Assembly: GCA_016178705.1 (NCBI GenBank)
Contig: JACOST010000033.1
Location: 1-64,000 of the forward strand
Direction: 5' to 3'
Length of the DNA: 64,000 nt
DNA from: Deltaproteobacteria bacterium
Lineage (GTDB): Bacteria; Desulfobacterota; Binatia; HRBIN30; JACQVA1
The notes below the pieces were generated by a model that was given only the letters and a program-made list of their open reading frames with translations, was not told the DNA's origin and did no database searches. The position numbers were made by a program, and so were the translations under genes. Shown here in pieces: positions 32,649 through 42,360 of the stretch (positions are counted from its first letter, which is position 1; each line of letters begins with the position of its first letter).

Positions 32649-35045
32649 TCACTCGGACAGGCCGGCCGCGGCTTCGCCGGCCTTTAGTGTCTCCTCGTCG
32701 TCGGCGCTCAACGGCTCCGGGGTTAGGTCGATCGTCACCTGCTTCAAATCGCCGGTGAACTTGAACGGTACGTGGTAGTCGTCGCTGACCGGCGTGCCGG
32801 TGTCTTCGCCGCAATCGAGTGTCTCGTCGAGCGAGAGGCGGAACGGTAGCGTGCGTTCGATGCGGCCTGCGCCGACTGGTTTGCCGTCCACCAACATGGT
32901 GCCGGCGCCGCCCTTGCCGAGGCCGCCGTCATACTTGAAGTCGAACACGATGGTGTGCGTGCCCGGAGGCAGCGTGTCCTTGCCGGTGATGTTGTAGTGA
33001 GCGACGCTGGCGAGGTTGTAGTGGAACACCGGCTTGCCCTTGAGCAGGTAGAACCCCCAACCGCTGAAACGTCCGCCGTGAGTGAGCAACATGCCTTCGG
33101 CGCCCCCTTTCGGAATTGCGACCTCGGCTTTGATCCGGAAAGATTTGTTCTTTGTATCCGGCGCGGCGCCTTCGGGAATGCGTACCAGGCCGGGATAGTA
33201 GGTGAACTCGTCGCGCCCACGCGTGAGGCTCGGGCGGTTGGTCACGTCGAAACGTTCGACTCGACTGTTGTCAATCGGCAGCACGTTGTACTTGGCCGCC
33301 TCCGTCCAAAAGAGATCCTGCAACTCCTTGAGTTTCGCCGGCTGCGTGTCGGCGAGGTTGTCGGCTTCGGAGAAGTCGTCGTTGCAGTTGTACAGTTCCC
33401 ACTTGTAATCGTTGATATCGATCGGCTTGGCGATCGAGACCCACGGAGCAATCGGTGGCGTGGTGCAGGCCACCCAGCCGTCGTGGTAGATGCCGCGGTT
33501 GGCGAACATCTCGAAATATTGTGTCGTGTGCTTCGACGGTGCCTTCGCGTCGTCGAACGAATAGACCATGCTCACGCCTTCGATCGGTTTCTGCGCCACC
33601 CCATTGATACTCGTCGGCGCCGGCACACCGGCGGCTTCGAGGATGGTCGGCATGATGTCGATGACGTGGTGGAACTGCGGACGAATGCCGCCCTTGTCTT
33701 TGATGCGCGCCGGCCACGAGATCACCATCCCGTTGCGTGTGCCGCCCCAGTGCGAGGCGATCTGCTTGGCCCATTGGAACGGTGTGTCCATCGCGTGCGC
33801 CCACCCGACCGGATAGTGGTTGAAGGTGTTCGGACCGCCGAGCTCGTTCATGCGGCGGAGGACTTCTTTGAAGTCCTCCGGAATGGCGTTGAACACCGTC
33901 ATCTCGTTGAGCAGCCCGTTCATGCCACCTTCGGCGCTGGCGCCGTTGTCACCCTGGATGTAAATGACCAGCGTATTGTCCAACTCGCCTTGCGCCTCGA
34001 TGGCGTCGAGGATGCGACCCATCTGGTAATCCGCGTGCGCGAGCGCGGCGGCATAGACCTCCATCATGTGCGCCGCGACCTTCTTGTGGTCGGCGTCGAG
34101 TGAGTCCCACGGGGGAATCCCCTCCGAACGTGCAGTGAGCTTCGCGTTCGGCGGGATGATGCCCATCTGCTTTTGCCGTGCGAAGGTTTCTTCGCGTTGC
34201 TTATCCCAGCCCTGATCGAACTTGCCCTTGAACTTGGCGATCCACTCCTTGGGCGCATGATGCGGCGCGTGCGCGGTGCCGGGCGCGTAGTAGGCGAGAA
34301 ATGGTTTGCCGGGGGCTACCGCGTGTTGCATTCGAATCCACGCGATGGTGTGGTCGGCCATGTCCTTGTCGAAGAAATAATTCTTGTCGTCGTGCGGCGG
34401 CTCGATCGGTTTGGTGCCTTCGAAGAGTGCCGGATTCCACTGGCTGGTGTCGCCGCCGATGAAGCCGTAGAAGTATTCAAAGCCGAGCCCCGTCGGCCAC
34501 AGATCGAACGGTCCGGCCTGGCTGTTTTGCCAGTCGGGCACGTTGTGGTTCTTGCCGTACCAGGACGTGTTGTAGCCGTTCTGCTTCAGGATCTCGGCGA
34601 AGGTCCCGGCGCTCTTCGGTTGCAGGCTGTTGTAGCCGGGAAAACCTGTGGCTAATTCCATGATGATGCCGGTGGCGGCGCTGTGGTGATTGCGCCCGGT
34701 GAGTAGCGCGGCGCGCGTTGGCGAGCACAGCGCGGTGGTATGGAACTGCGTGTAGCGCAGGCCGGCGTTCGCCAGCCGGTCCATCGTCATCGTCGGAATC
34801 GGCCCGCCGAACGTCGACGACGCACCGAAGCCCACGTCATCGGTGAGGATGAGCAGGATATTCGGCGCGCCCTTCGGCGCCTCGACCGGCTTCGGGAAGT
34901 CCTTGACGGACTCCTTGACCGTGCGGCCGATCTTGCCGCCGAATGGAGGTTCGGGCCGCGGCAGCACGTCTTGCGCAGACAGCTGCCGTGTGAAGATCAT
35001 GCTCAGCATCAGGCTGAGGGCGATTCTGGTCACGATTCCGTTCAT
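32649..35045 (-). CDS. Arylsulfatase (formylglycine-dependent sulfatase)
   Basis: 798 residues. Signal peptide (about 1-24). Metal site ILTDDVGFG (Asp69/Asp70) and sulfatase signature [12 protein letters not shown] with Cys107 as the residue converted to formylglycine. Length and C-terminal beta domain (about 590-798) match the large AtsA-type arylsulfatases of Mycobacteria and environmental bacteria. It hydrolyses sulfate esters in the periplasm. A maturing enzyme gene (FGE or anSME) is not in the window. The next two genes on the strand encode membrane proteins. Confidence 0.93.
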   Translation of the reverse strand: MNGIVTRIALSLMLSMIFTRQLSAQDVLPRPEPPFGGKIGRTVKESVKDFPKPVEAPKGAPNILLILTDDVGFGASSTFGGPIPTMTMDRLANAGLRYTQFHTTALCSPTRAALLTGRNHHSAATGIIMELATGFPGYNSLQPKSAGTFAEILKQNGYNTSWYGKNHNVPDWQNSQAGPFDLWPTGLGFEYFYGFIGGDTSQWNPALFEGTKPIEPPHDDKNYFFDKDMADHTIAWIRMQHAVAPGKPFLAYYAPGTAHAPHHAPKEWIAKFKGKFDQGWDKQREETFARQKQMGIIPPNAKLTARSEGIPPWDSLDADHKKVAAHMMEVYAAALAHADYQMGRILDAIEAQGELDNTLVIYIQGDNGASAEGGMNGLLNEMTVFNAIPEDFKEVLRRMNELGGPNTFNHYPVGWAHAMDTPFQWAKQIASHWGGTRNGMVISWPARIKDKGGIRPQFHHVIDIMPTILEAAGVPAPTSINGVAQKPIEGVSMVYSFDDAKAPSKHTTQYFEMFANRGIYHDGWVACTTPPIAPWVSIAKPIDINDYKWELYNCNDDFSEADNLADTQPAKLKELQDLFWTEAAKYNVLPIDNSRVERFDVTNRPSLTRGRDEFTYYPGLVRIPEGAAPDTKNKSFRIKAEVAIPKGGAEGMLLTHGGRFSGWGFYLLKGKPVFHYNLASVAHYNITGKDTLPPGTHTIVFDFKYDGGLGKGGAGTMLVDGKPVGAGRIERTLPFRLSLDETLDCGEDTGTPVSDDYHVPFKFTGDLKQVTIDLTPEPLSADDEETLKAGEAAAGLSE

Positions 35046-35069
35046 TTGATGTTCTCCTCGCGCGTCGTG

Positions 35070-35843
35070 CTACTTCATGCTCTCCCGCAGATCGACTAGC
35101 ACTTGATCGAAAGCGTCGATGCGGATCAAGCCCAGGCGCGGGTATTCGATATCGAGGATGACGTACACCGCGACGGCCATCGCGGCCGCGAACGCGAGCA
35201 TATGCGTCCAACTCCGCGTCGGGCTGCCGGCCATGCTGTTGCCGGCCAGCAGCGCACTGGCCAGAATGAGTACCACCAGCATCACGAAGATGATCACCGG
35301 TGGATGAATCTGCGCCGCCATGGTTCGGGTGGTGGTGATGTCGATCATTTGGTTCAGCGCGGGCAGCACCAACATGGCTGCGGGAGGCCCGGCGGCTTGG
35401 CAAGCAGCGACCGACTGGGTCCAGATCTCACCCTGCAAATTTGAGGCGGTCGCCAGCTCCTCCTTCGCCGCTTGGAGGTCCGGCAGCTTCTGATACACCG
35501 CGAGTCGTGAATGCACATAGCGCCGGAAAGTCTCCCGCAGCGCGGGCTGGAGGTTGGCCGGGAGCAAGTCGAGCCGGAGATAGGCTGTGCCGATCGCGTT
35601 CGCCTCGTCGGCGATCAAGTGTCGCCGACTGTCAAATCGCGATGCTGCGCCGGAGAAGGTAAAGGCAATCACCAGACCCATCAAGCCGAAGACGGCGCCG
35701 TCGATGGCGCCGAGGCCGGTCGCGGCTTCCGCCGACAGTTTCGCCCGCCGCCGGCCGATGCGCCGGCCGATTTCCAGCGACAGAACGATTGCGGCAAACA
35801 GACCGAGGGCCAGCACTACAATTGAAACAGCGGGGTCATCCAT
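35070..35843 (-). CDS. DUF4239-like membrane protein
   Basis: 257 residues with about four membrane helices (7-27, 45-65, 185-205, 215-232). The segment LGAIDGAVFGLMGLVIAFTFSGAASRFDSRR (parts at about 44-74) followed by DEANAIGTAYLRLDLLP (about 78-94) is the bestrophin-like DUF4239 hallmark. Function unknown; a channel role is proposed by analogy only. It lies 24 bp upstream of the sulfatase gene and 8 bp downstream of the DUF481 gene. Confidence 0.75.
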   Translation of the reverse strand: MDDPAVSIVVLALGLFAAIVLSLEIGRRIGRRRAKLSAEAATGLGAIDGAVFGLMGLVIAFTFSGAASRFDSRRHLIADEANAIGTAYLRLDLLPANLQPALRETFRRYVHSRLAVYQKLPDLQAAKEELATASNLQGEIWTQSVAACQAAGPPAAMLVLPALNQMIDITTTRTMAAQIHPPVIIFVMLVVLILASALLAGNSMAGSPTRSWTHMLAFAAAMAVAVYVILDIEYPRLGLIRIDAFDQVLVDLRESMK

Positions 35844-35851
35844 CGGCTATC

Positions 35852-36946
35852 TCACCAACCCACCGACAGCCCCAAGGTCAGAAACAGACTGTTGCGCTTC
35901 GACCCGGCGGACGGCTGATTGTTGTACTCGTCGCGCAGCACGAATTTCGCGCTGATCGGATCGATGAGCGGAGCGGTCAGCCCGCCCTCGGTGCGCAACA
36001 AGTACGCCGTGGTGAAATTGTCGACGGCAGGCAGGTAGTCCAATCGCCAGTCGAAGTGGGCGCGGTAGGGGAGGTAGTAGCCGGCAAGCGCGCCGAAGGC
36101 GATGGCGTAGTAGTCACGATCCGCGCCGCCGAAGTATTTCTCGTACACCCACGAAGGGCCGACTTCGCCTTGGAGGAAGTTGCGCCGATCCGGGTCGAGC
36201 TGTTCCTGCCAGAACACATAGCCGACACCGGCCTTGGGGACGCCGCGGATGCTCAAGTGCTGAATGCCGTCATACGTCGCATCGCCGGATGCAAACCCGT
36301 ACACGCGCGGTGTGAAGCTGTAGTCCTCACGGATCAAACCGAGCAGTTGATCCTGCGTGGTGCTCTTCGATTTCCCCTGCGCCTTCTCGGTGCCGTAGCG
36401 ATAGCTGGTGCCCAAGGTGAACTTGGTTGGGTCCTTGGTCCGCACCGTGCTGAAGCCGAGCAAGAACCCGGTGGTGTCGGTGGTGCTCTGCTGGACGTTG
36501 ACACCGACGTCGAAGTTGCCGTCCCAATAGCGCCAGGCGCTGCGCATGCGATCGGTGAACGATGGACCGCCGCCGCCGATCGGGATGCCGGAGTGAATCG
36601 TCGCGACGTCTATCGACGTGTCACCGACGGTGAGTTTGCCGGCGCTGAATCCCTGCAGCCGGCCATCGCTCTCTCGGTCCTCGCCGTGCAGCATCTGAAA
36701 GGGCGCATCGGTCTTGAGGTCCTGGATGTTCTCCCACTTGATCGTGAGCGCACCGGAGCCGTACTCGGGCTCGATCGTAATCCCAGCACCGGTCACGGCG
36801 GTAACCTTGCCGCGCAGCACGGTTCCTTTCGACGTGACTTCGTCGGCGATCGTCGCGGTCGCGTGCCCGAGCACGACGGCCAAGCCAATCGCCAGTGCGT
36901 TGCACCATCGGCCGTGTGCGGCCGAACGCTTCTGACGTATCACCAT
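35852..36946 (-). CDS. DUF481 outer-membrane protein
   Basis: 364 residues from ATG 36946 (SD AAGGAGGAGAG immediately upstream). Signal peptide (about 1-34). A small beta domain (about 36-115: GTVLRGKVTAVTGAGITIEPEYG) precedes the DUF481 barrel (about 130-364) with alternating aromatic strands and a C-terminal LFLTLGLSVGW. These are outer-membrane, salt-induced proteins of unknown role. First gene of a three-gene minus-strand set with the DUF4239 and sulfatase genes. Confidence 0.85.
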   Translation of the reverse strand: MVIRQKRSAAHGRWCNALAIGLAVVLGHATATIADEVTSKGTVLRGKVTAVTGAGITIEPEYGSGALTIKWENIQDLKTDAPFQMLHGEDRESDGRLQGFSAGKLTVGDTSIDVATIHSGIPIGGGGPSFTDRMRSAWRYWDGNFDVGVNVQQSTTDTTGFLLGFSTVRTKDPTKFTLGTSYRYGTEKAQGKSKSTTQDQLLGLIREDYSFTPRVYGFASGDATYDGIQHLSIRGVPKAGVGYVFWQEQLDPDRRNFLQGEVGPSWVYEKYFGGADRDYYAIAFGALAGYYLPYRAHFDWRLDYLPAVDNFTTAYLLRTEGGLTAPLIDPISAKFVLRDEYNNQPSAGSKRNSLFLTLGLSVGW

Positions 36947-37124
36947 CTCTCCTCCTTCTGATCGTCGCGGCGGTAATAGCGGATTTGTCCGACCGGGAAA
37001 ATCGGCAGTGCGCGGCAATCGTGTGCCGAGCAATCTTTTCAGTTGCACTCGCGCCAGCGACTACGGTAAAGAGCGCCCGAGTCAGAGCTGCCAATACCGG
37101 CTGCAAGAAAGAGGGAGGTTGACG

Positions 37125-37559
37125 ATGATGAAAGAATCCCTATTCGCGTTGCGCAACGGCTGTGTAGTGCTTATCGGTGTGCTGCTTTGTACCGCGCCGG
37201 CGTGGGCGGCGAGTTCTCAATCCCTGGAAGGCGGCAAGCGGCTATACACGAAGAACTGCGGCTCCTGCCACGGGCGCGACGCCAAGGGTGATGGCCCACT
37301 CGCCTCGACCCTCAAGACCAAGCCCGCTGATCTCACCTTGTTGGCGAAGAAACATGGCGGTCAGTTCCCGTACATGGACGTGGTCGACCTCATCGACGGC
37401 GCGTCGTCGTCTCCCTCTCATGGCGGCGCCGAGATGCCGGTGTGGGGCGAGACGTTTCAGTCGGACACGTCGAGCGGTGGCAACGCCATGGATCAAGCGA
37501 TGGTGCGCGGCCGGCTGATGCAGCTCACCGACTACTTGCGCTCGATTCAGGCGCAGTAG
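37125..37559 (+). CDS. Periplasmic mono-haem cytochrome c
   Basis: 144 residues from ATG 37125 (SD GGGAGGTTGACG). Signal peptide (about 1-25). Haem site CGSCH (about 42-46) in LYTKNCGSCHGRDAKGDGP, with a possible distal Met in EMPVWGE (about 99-105). This is a class I cytochrome c of the type found as a small electron shuttle. It stands divergent from the DUF481 gene, with about 178 bp between starts. Confidence 0.9.
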   Translation: MMKESLFALRNGCVVLIGVLLCTAPAWAASSQSLEGGKRLYTKNCGSCHGRDAKGDGPLASTLKTKPADLTLLAKKHGGQFPYMDVVDLIDGASSSPSHGGAEMPVWGETFQSDTSSGGNAMDQAMVRGRLMQLTDYLRSIQAQ

Positions 37560-37591
37560 GCGCCGCGCTGCAGTGCCGAGCTTTGCCCGGC

Positions 37592-38965
37592 TCATGGCGC
37601 TGCATCCAAAGAGAACCGCAGCGCGAAGGCCGGCCCCGTCGGCATGTCGCCGGGGAGTGCGACACCGAGATCGGCGCCGCGCGACTGCCAGCGCAGCGGC
37701 GCGCCGTAGCCGAGCAAGCGAACTTCGGTTGTGTCGGCGAGCCCGAGATCCTCGATTGTGATCTCGCCGCCGGCAGGTTTCCCGAACACGATGGCGTAGA
37801 CATAGCTGTCACTGCGTGTGAAGCGAATCGCGGTCCCGTCAGTGGTGCGGCCATCGGCCTTGCGCCAGGGGCGCGTGCCGTAGATCGCCTCGCCATTGCG
37901 CCGCAACCAATCGCCGACCGCTAGGAGTCGTGATGCCTGCGCCCACGGCACCAACCCGTTTGCCGTCGGGCCGACGTTGAGGAGCAGGTTGCCGTTCTTG
38001 CTGGTCACGTCGGCGATCATGTGCACGATCTCTTCCGCCGTCAGCAAGTAATCGTCGGACTCGGCGCGATTGAATCCGAACGAGCCGCCGATGCCGCGGG
38101 TCGACTCCCACTTGTTCTTCAGGATGCGATCGAGCACCGCGTACTCCGGCGTCACGAAGTCGTGATGCTGCCCGCCTTCACCGGCGCCCAGCATGAAGCG
38201 GTTGTTGATCACGCCATCGGGGATGCGGTTGTAATAGTCGGCGAAGAGGCGGGCGGGCTCGGCCTTCTCGGGGTAGCCGATGTCGTTCCACAGCACCGCC
38301 GGTTCGTAGCGCTCGATCAACTCGCGCCAGTGCGCGTCGGCGTAGCGCGCGTACTGTTCGCTTTGTGGGATGGACCCGAGGAAGCTTGCCATGCTGTCGA
38401 TCGGCAGGCCGTGAAAGGTCCAGTCGATGCCGCCCGAATAGTAGAGGCCCATGCGCATGCCGCGCGCGCGGACGGCGCGCGTGAGTTCGCCGACGAAGTC
38501 ACGCTCGGCATGCCAGTGTTGGCGATGCGGGTTGAGGTGCCGGGTCGGCCACAACGTCACACCGTCGTGGTGTTTGGTGACGAAGACCACGTAGCGTGCG
38601 CCGGCGCGGGCGAATAGTTCGGCCCACGCTTCGACGTCGCAACCGCGCGCCAGCTCCATGAACTGCGGCACGAAGTGCTCATACGGATAGTCCGCGCCGT
38701 AGGTCGCGCGGTGATGCGCCTGCGCCGGACTGCCGTCGATGTTGATCGAGTTCCAGTACCACTCGGCGTAGGGCGTGTGCTTGAACATCCGCGCCACCGA
38801 TTCCGCGTTGCCGAGATCCACATCGCCGATGCCCTGCTTGTTCGGCGGCGCGAACGCCGGAATCGACGACACGCTCCAATGAACGAAGATGCCGAACTTG
38901 GCGTCGTGGAACCACGCGGGCACCGAATGAGTGGCGAGTGACTCGATGGTGGGTTGGTAGGCCAT
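37592..38965 (-). CDS. Alpha-L-fucosidase, GH29
   Basis: 457 residues from ATG 38965. GH29 marks: FGIFVHWSVSSIPAF (about 24-38), KHHDGVTLWP (131-140) and LWNDIG with Asp228 as the probable catalytic nucleophile. The C-terminal beta domain (about 355-457) is normal for the family. It removes alpha-L-fucose from glycans. No signal peptide is seen, so it may be cytosolic, acting on imported oligosaccharides, though no glycan transporter is nearby. Confidence 0.92.
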   Translation of the reverse strand: MAYQPTIESLATHSVPAWFHDAKFGIFVHWSVSSIPAFAPPNKQGIGDVDLGNAESVARMFKHTPYAEWYWNSINIDGSPAQAHHRATYGADYPYEHFVPQFMELARGCDVEAWAELFARAGARYVVFVTKHHDGVTLWPTRHLNPHRQHWHAERDFVGELTRAVRARGMRMGLYYSGGIDWTFHGLPIDSMASFLGSIPQSEQYARYADAHWRELIERYEPAVLWNDIGYPEKAEPARLFADYYNRIPDGVINNRFMLGAGEGGQHHDFVTPEYAVLDRILKNKWESTRGIGGSFGFNRAESDDYLLTAEEIVHMIADVTSKNGNLLLNVGPTANGLVPWAQASRLLAVGDWLRRNGEAIYGTRPWRKADGRTTDGTAIRFTRSDSYVYAIVFGKPAGGEITIEDLGLADTTEVRLLGYGAPLRWQSRGADLGVALPGDMPTGPAFALRFSLDAAP

Positions 38966-39073
38966 GGGCTTGTCTACTGTTCGGGACCGTCTGGATGCAA
39001 GCGGCTCGGCGCGGTTGCGCGCAACTGCGCACGGTTGATTGTCGCAGCCATCCGCATTCGCTAGAAGAGGCGC

Positions 39074-40084
39074 ATGGACCATGACGAACCATCTTTCTCT
39101 TTGCTGTGGGAAACGTTCTCGGGCTATCAGCGCACCGCCGTCCTCAAGGCCGCCGTCGAACTCGACATCTTTGCGCAGATCGCCGGCGGGGCGGTGACTA
39201 TCGACGCGCTGGCAGCGCTCTGTCGTGCGGCACCGCGCGGGTTGCGCGCACTGCTGAATCACTTGGCCATGGACGGGTTTCTCACTCGCGATGGAGAGCG
39301 CTACGGTCTACGCGCGACGGCAGCCGCCTTCCTCGATCGCAACTCGCCGGCCTACCTCGGCTCGGCGATCGGCTTCATCGCCTCACCCATGATCATCGAA
39401 AGCCTCAGCCATCTGACCGACGCTGTGCGCCGCGGCGGCACGGCGATTCCGGACGAAGGCACGCTCGCACCGGAACATCCCGTGTGGGTCGAGTTTGCGC
39501 GCGCTATGGCGCCGCTTGCGGGCATGACCGCGGGACTCCTCGCCAACCTACTCGACGTCGAGCAGGCGCCAGGCTGGAAGGTGCTCGACATCGCCGCGGG
39601 TCATGGCATGTTCGGCATCACGCTCGCCCGTCTCAATCCTAACGTCACGGTGACCGCGCTCGACTGGAAGAAAGTGCTCGCGGTGGCCAACGAACACGCC
39701 CGCGCTGCCGACGTGAGCGCTCGCTTTCACACGCTCGCCGGTAGCGCCTTCGATGTTCCCTTCGGCGACGGCTACGATCTCGTGCTGTTGCCAAACTTCC
39801 TCCACCACTTCGATCCGCCGACGTGCGAGCGGCTCCTCATCAAGGCACGCGCCGCCCTGGCTCCGGGTGGCCGTGTGGTCATCGTCGAATTCGTTCCCAA
39901 CGACGACCGCTCGGGTCCGCCCGATGCCGTGCGCTTCTCGCTCATCATGTTGGCAAGCACGCCGAGTGGCGATGCGTACACCTTCGCCGAGTACCAGACG
40001 ATGCTGCAGCACGCCGGCTTCGCCCGGGTAACGCTGCACGAGCTGCTCCCGTCTCCGGCTCGTGTGGTGATCGCCGAGCGCTGA
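39074..40084 (+). CDS. SAM-dependent O-methyltransferase (COMT-like)
   Basis: 336 residues. N-terminal winged-helix dimerisation domain (about 14-75, FSGYQRTAVLKAAVELDIFAQIA) and C-terminal SAM domain (about 170-320) with motif I VLDIAAGHGMFG (about 173-184) and LPNFLHHFDP (about 232-241). The design is that of plant-type and actinobacterial O-methyltransferases of natural-product routes. Substrate unknown. It is divergent from the fucosidase gene and 104 bp upstream of the response regulator gene. Confidence 0.85.
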   Translation: MDHDEPSFSLLWETFSGYQRTAVLKAAVELDIFAQIAGGAVTIDALAALCRAAPRGLRALLNHLAMDGFLTRDGERYGLRATAAAFLDRNSPAYLGSAIGFIASPMIIESLSHLTDAVRRGGTAIPDEGTLAPEHPVWVEFARAMAPLAGMTAGLLANLLDVEQAPGWKVLDIAAGHGMFGITLARLNPNVTVTALDWKKVLAVANEHARAADVSARFHTLAGSAFDVPFGDGYDLVLLPNFLHHFDPPTCERLLIKARAALAPGGRVVIVEFVPNDDRSGPPDAVRFSLIMLASTPSGDAYTFAEYQTMLQHAGFARVTLHELLPSPARVVIAER

Positions 40085-40188
40085 GCCGCGCGCACTCACG
40101 AGGTGCCTCTCAGCCGTGGCGCGAGGGGCGGGAACTCGGCTATCTTACATGCGCCGCTCCGTTGCCAAGCAGCGGGGGCGCCTTGCGT

Positions 40189-40866
40189 ATGCGCATCCTA
40201 GTCGTCGAGGACGAGAAGAAGGTCGCCAGTTTCATCCAGCGCGCACTCACCGCCGAACACTACCGCGTCGACGCCGAAGGCGACGGCGAGGCGGGCCTCG
40301 CGCGCGCCCTCGCCGGCGATTACGATCTCGTGATTCTCGACATAATGTTGCCCAAGCGCGACGGACTCGCGGTTCTGCGCGAGCTGCGAGCGCGCGGCAG
40401 CACGATACCGGTGATGCTCCTCACCGCGCGCGCGGCACTGTCGGACAAAGTCTCCGGCCTCGATCTCGGCGCTGACGACTACCTTGCGAAGCCGTTCGCC
40501 ATTGATGAACTGCTGGCGCGGGTGCGCGCCATCCTGCGCCGCGGAGCGCCGGCCGCGCCGCCGATCTTGTCTGTTGCCGATTTGTCGCTCGATCCGGCGA
40601 CTCGCCGGGTGACGCGGGCCGACCGGCTGATCGAGCTCACCGCCAAGGAGTACGCGCTGCTGGAGTTCTTTCTCCGCAATCGCGGTCGCGTGCTGAGCCG
40701 CTCCCTCATCGCCGAGCACGTGTGGGGAGTCAGCTTCGACACCTTCACTAACGTCATCGACGTCTATGTGAACTACCTGCGGCGCAAGATCGATGCGGAT
40801 TTCACGCCCAAACTTCTGCACACAGTGCGCGGTGCCGGCTATGTGCTGAAGACGCGCGAGGGGTGA
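40189..40866 (+). CDS. OmpR-family response regulator
   Basis: 225 residues from ATG 40189. Receiver domain with acidic pocket (Glu7-Asp8), phospho-acceptor Asp51 in VILDIMLPKRDG, and Lys in LAKPF near 102. Winged-helix OmpR_C DNA-binding domain (about 130-222), ending RTVRGAGYVL-like VRGAGYVLKT. It resembles the CusR/QseB branch. The stop overlaps the kinase GTG (GTGA). Confidence 0.93.
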   Translation: MRILVVEDEKKVASFIQRALTAEHYRVDAEGDGEAGLARALAGDYDLVILDIMLPKRDGLAVLRELRARGSTIPVMLLTARAALSDKVSGLDLGADDYLAKPFAIDELLARVRAILRRGAPAAPPILSVADLSLDPATRRVTRADRLIELTAKEYALLEFFLRNRGRVLSRSLIAEHVWGVSFDTFTNVIDVYVNYLRRKIDADFTPKLLHTVRGAGYVLKTREG

Positions 40867-42266
40867 TCGTGTCGCGCGTCCGCAGTCTCCGCTTTCGCCT
40901 CACGTTGTGGTACACGGCGGCACTCGCTGTGCTGCTGGCGCTTTTCGGTGCGACGGCGTTGGTGTTGCTCGATCGCGGCCTGCATGACGCGGTCGATGCC
41001 TCGCTCGTCACCGTGGCGCGCACGGTCGCCGAATCGAGCCGCGACCAACGCGGGGCGGATGTCGCCGGTGCGCTGGATGCGCTCCTGGGTCCGGCGCTCG
41101 CCGAGCGCTTCTTTGATCTTCTCGATCCACTCGGTCGTCCCGATCCGCGTCTCGCGCCGCCGAGCCGGTCCCATCTGCCGCTCAGCGTCGAAGCCCTGCG
41201 CAATGCCGAGCAGGGGCGCGAAACGTTCGAAACCTTAGCCGTGCCCGGTCTCGCGGCGCCGCTGCGGTTGCTGGTGTTCCCGATCATCGAGCGTGGGCAG
41301 ATCGTCAACCTCGTGCAGGTGGCGATGTCACTCGACACGGTGAACGCCGCCCGCTCGCGCTTCCTGCTGATCCTGGCCGCGCTGGCACCGCTGGCGCTCG
41401 GCGGCGCCGCGGCGGGCGGCTGGTTTCTCGCCGGGCGTACGTTGGCGCCGGTTGACGCGATGGTCGTCGCGGCGCGCCGGATTGGCGCCGAGGACCTGTC
41501 GTTGCGGATTCAGCACGACGGCGCCGACGATGAGCTAGGCCGTCTGGCGCACGTGCTCAACGACATGCTCGCGCGTTTGGAGCGCTCGTTCTCGACCGCG
41601 CGCCAGTTCAGCGCCGATGCCGCGCACGAGCTGCGCACGCCGCTGACGATCTTGAAGGGCGAAATCGAAGTGGCGCAACGCTCCGCGCCGGCGGCCGCTG
41701 AGCACGCGCCGGTGCTGGAGAGCTGCCTCGAAGAAGTGGATCGACTGATCGCATTGGTCGAGGATCTGCTGTTCCTCGCGCGCGCCGACGCGGGAGCGGT
41801 CGCCTTGCCACGCGAGCCAGTCGATCTGGCGGCGCTGGTGGCGGATGTCGCGCTCGGCCTCGAAGTTCTCGCCGAGCGCGCCGGTATGGCTTTGAACGTG
41901 AGCGCGTCGTCAGCCGTGCGGGTGCTGGGCAGTGCGCCGATGTTGTTTCGCGTGATCTTCAACCTCGGCGACAACGCGGTGAAGTACGCGGGAGCCGGCG
42001 GTCGGGTACAGATCGAGACGCGGGCGGCCGGCAACCGCGGCATGATCGAAGTACGTGACAACGGTCCCGGCATCGCGCCGGAAGCGCAGGCACACATCTT
42101 CGATCGGTTCTATCGCGGCGATCCGGCGCGCGAGCGCGGTGGCAGCGGACTTGGTCTCGCACTCGCTCGCTCGATCGTGCTGGCGCACGGCGGCGAGCTT
42201 ACGGTCGACAGCACGCCCAGCGCAGGCACGTGCTTTCGCGTGTCGTTGCCGCTCGCCGATCGATGA
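40863..42266 (+). CDS. Sensor histidine kinase, partner of the OmpR-type regulator
   Basis: 467 residues. Membrane helix (about 14-34), periplasmic domain (about 40-163), second helix (about 166-190), HAMP (about 192-245), HisKA with phosphorylated His255 in AHELRTP, and HATPase_c (about 350-465) with DNGPGIAPE and GGSGLGLALAR. The periplasmic domain has no named fold. It overlaps the regulator gene and precedes the htrA-type gene by about 95 bp, hinting at envelope-stress sensing. Confidence 0.93.
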   Translation: MIVSRVRSLRFRLTLWYTAALAVLLALFGATALVLLDRGLHDAVDASLVTVARTVAESSRDQRGADVAGALDALLGPALAERFFDLLDPLGRPDPRLAPPSRSHLPLSVEALRNAEQGRETFETLAVPGLAAPLRLLVFPIIERGQIVNLVQVAMSLDTVNAARSRFLLILAALAPLALGGAAAGGWFLAGRTLAPVDAMVVAARRIGAEDLSLRIQHDGADDELGRLAHVLNDMLARLERSFSTARQFSADAAHELRTPLTILKGEIEVAQRSAPAAAEHAPVLESCLEEVDRLIALVEDLLFLARADAGAVALPREPVDLAALVADVALGLEVLAERAGMALNVSASSAVRVLGSAPMLFRVIFNLGDNAVKYAGAGGRVQIETRAAGNRGMIEVRDNGPGIAPEAQAHIFDRFYRGDPARERGGSGLGLALARSIVLAHGGELTVDSTPSAGTCFRVSLPLADR

Positions 42267-42360
42267 GAAAATTCTAATCCGCGCCTTATCATCCTCTCAC
42301 TTCGGAAGCTTACTGTTGCCGTCGAAGCGACAGGATACTTCCAGCAGAGAGGAGAACGAT

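Noticed and set aside
39074-40084. Natural-product gene cluster around the O-methyltransferase
   Set aside because: No PKS, NRPS, terpene or other scaffold gene nearby; neighbours are fucosidase and a two-component system.
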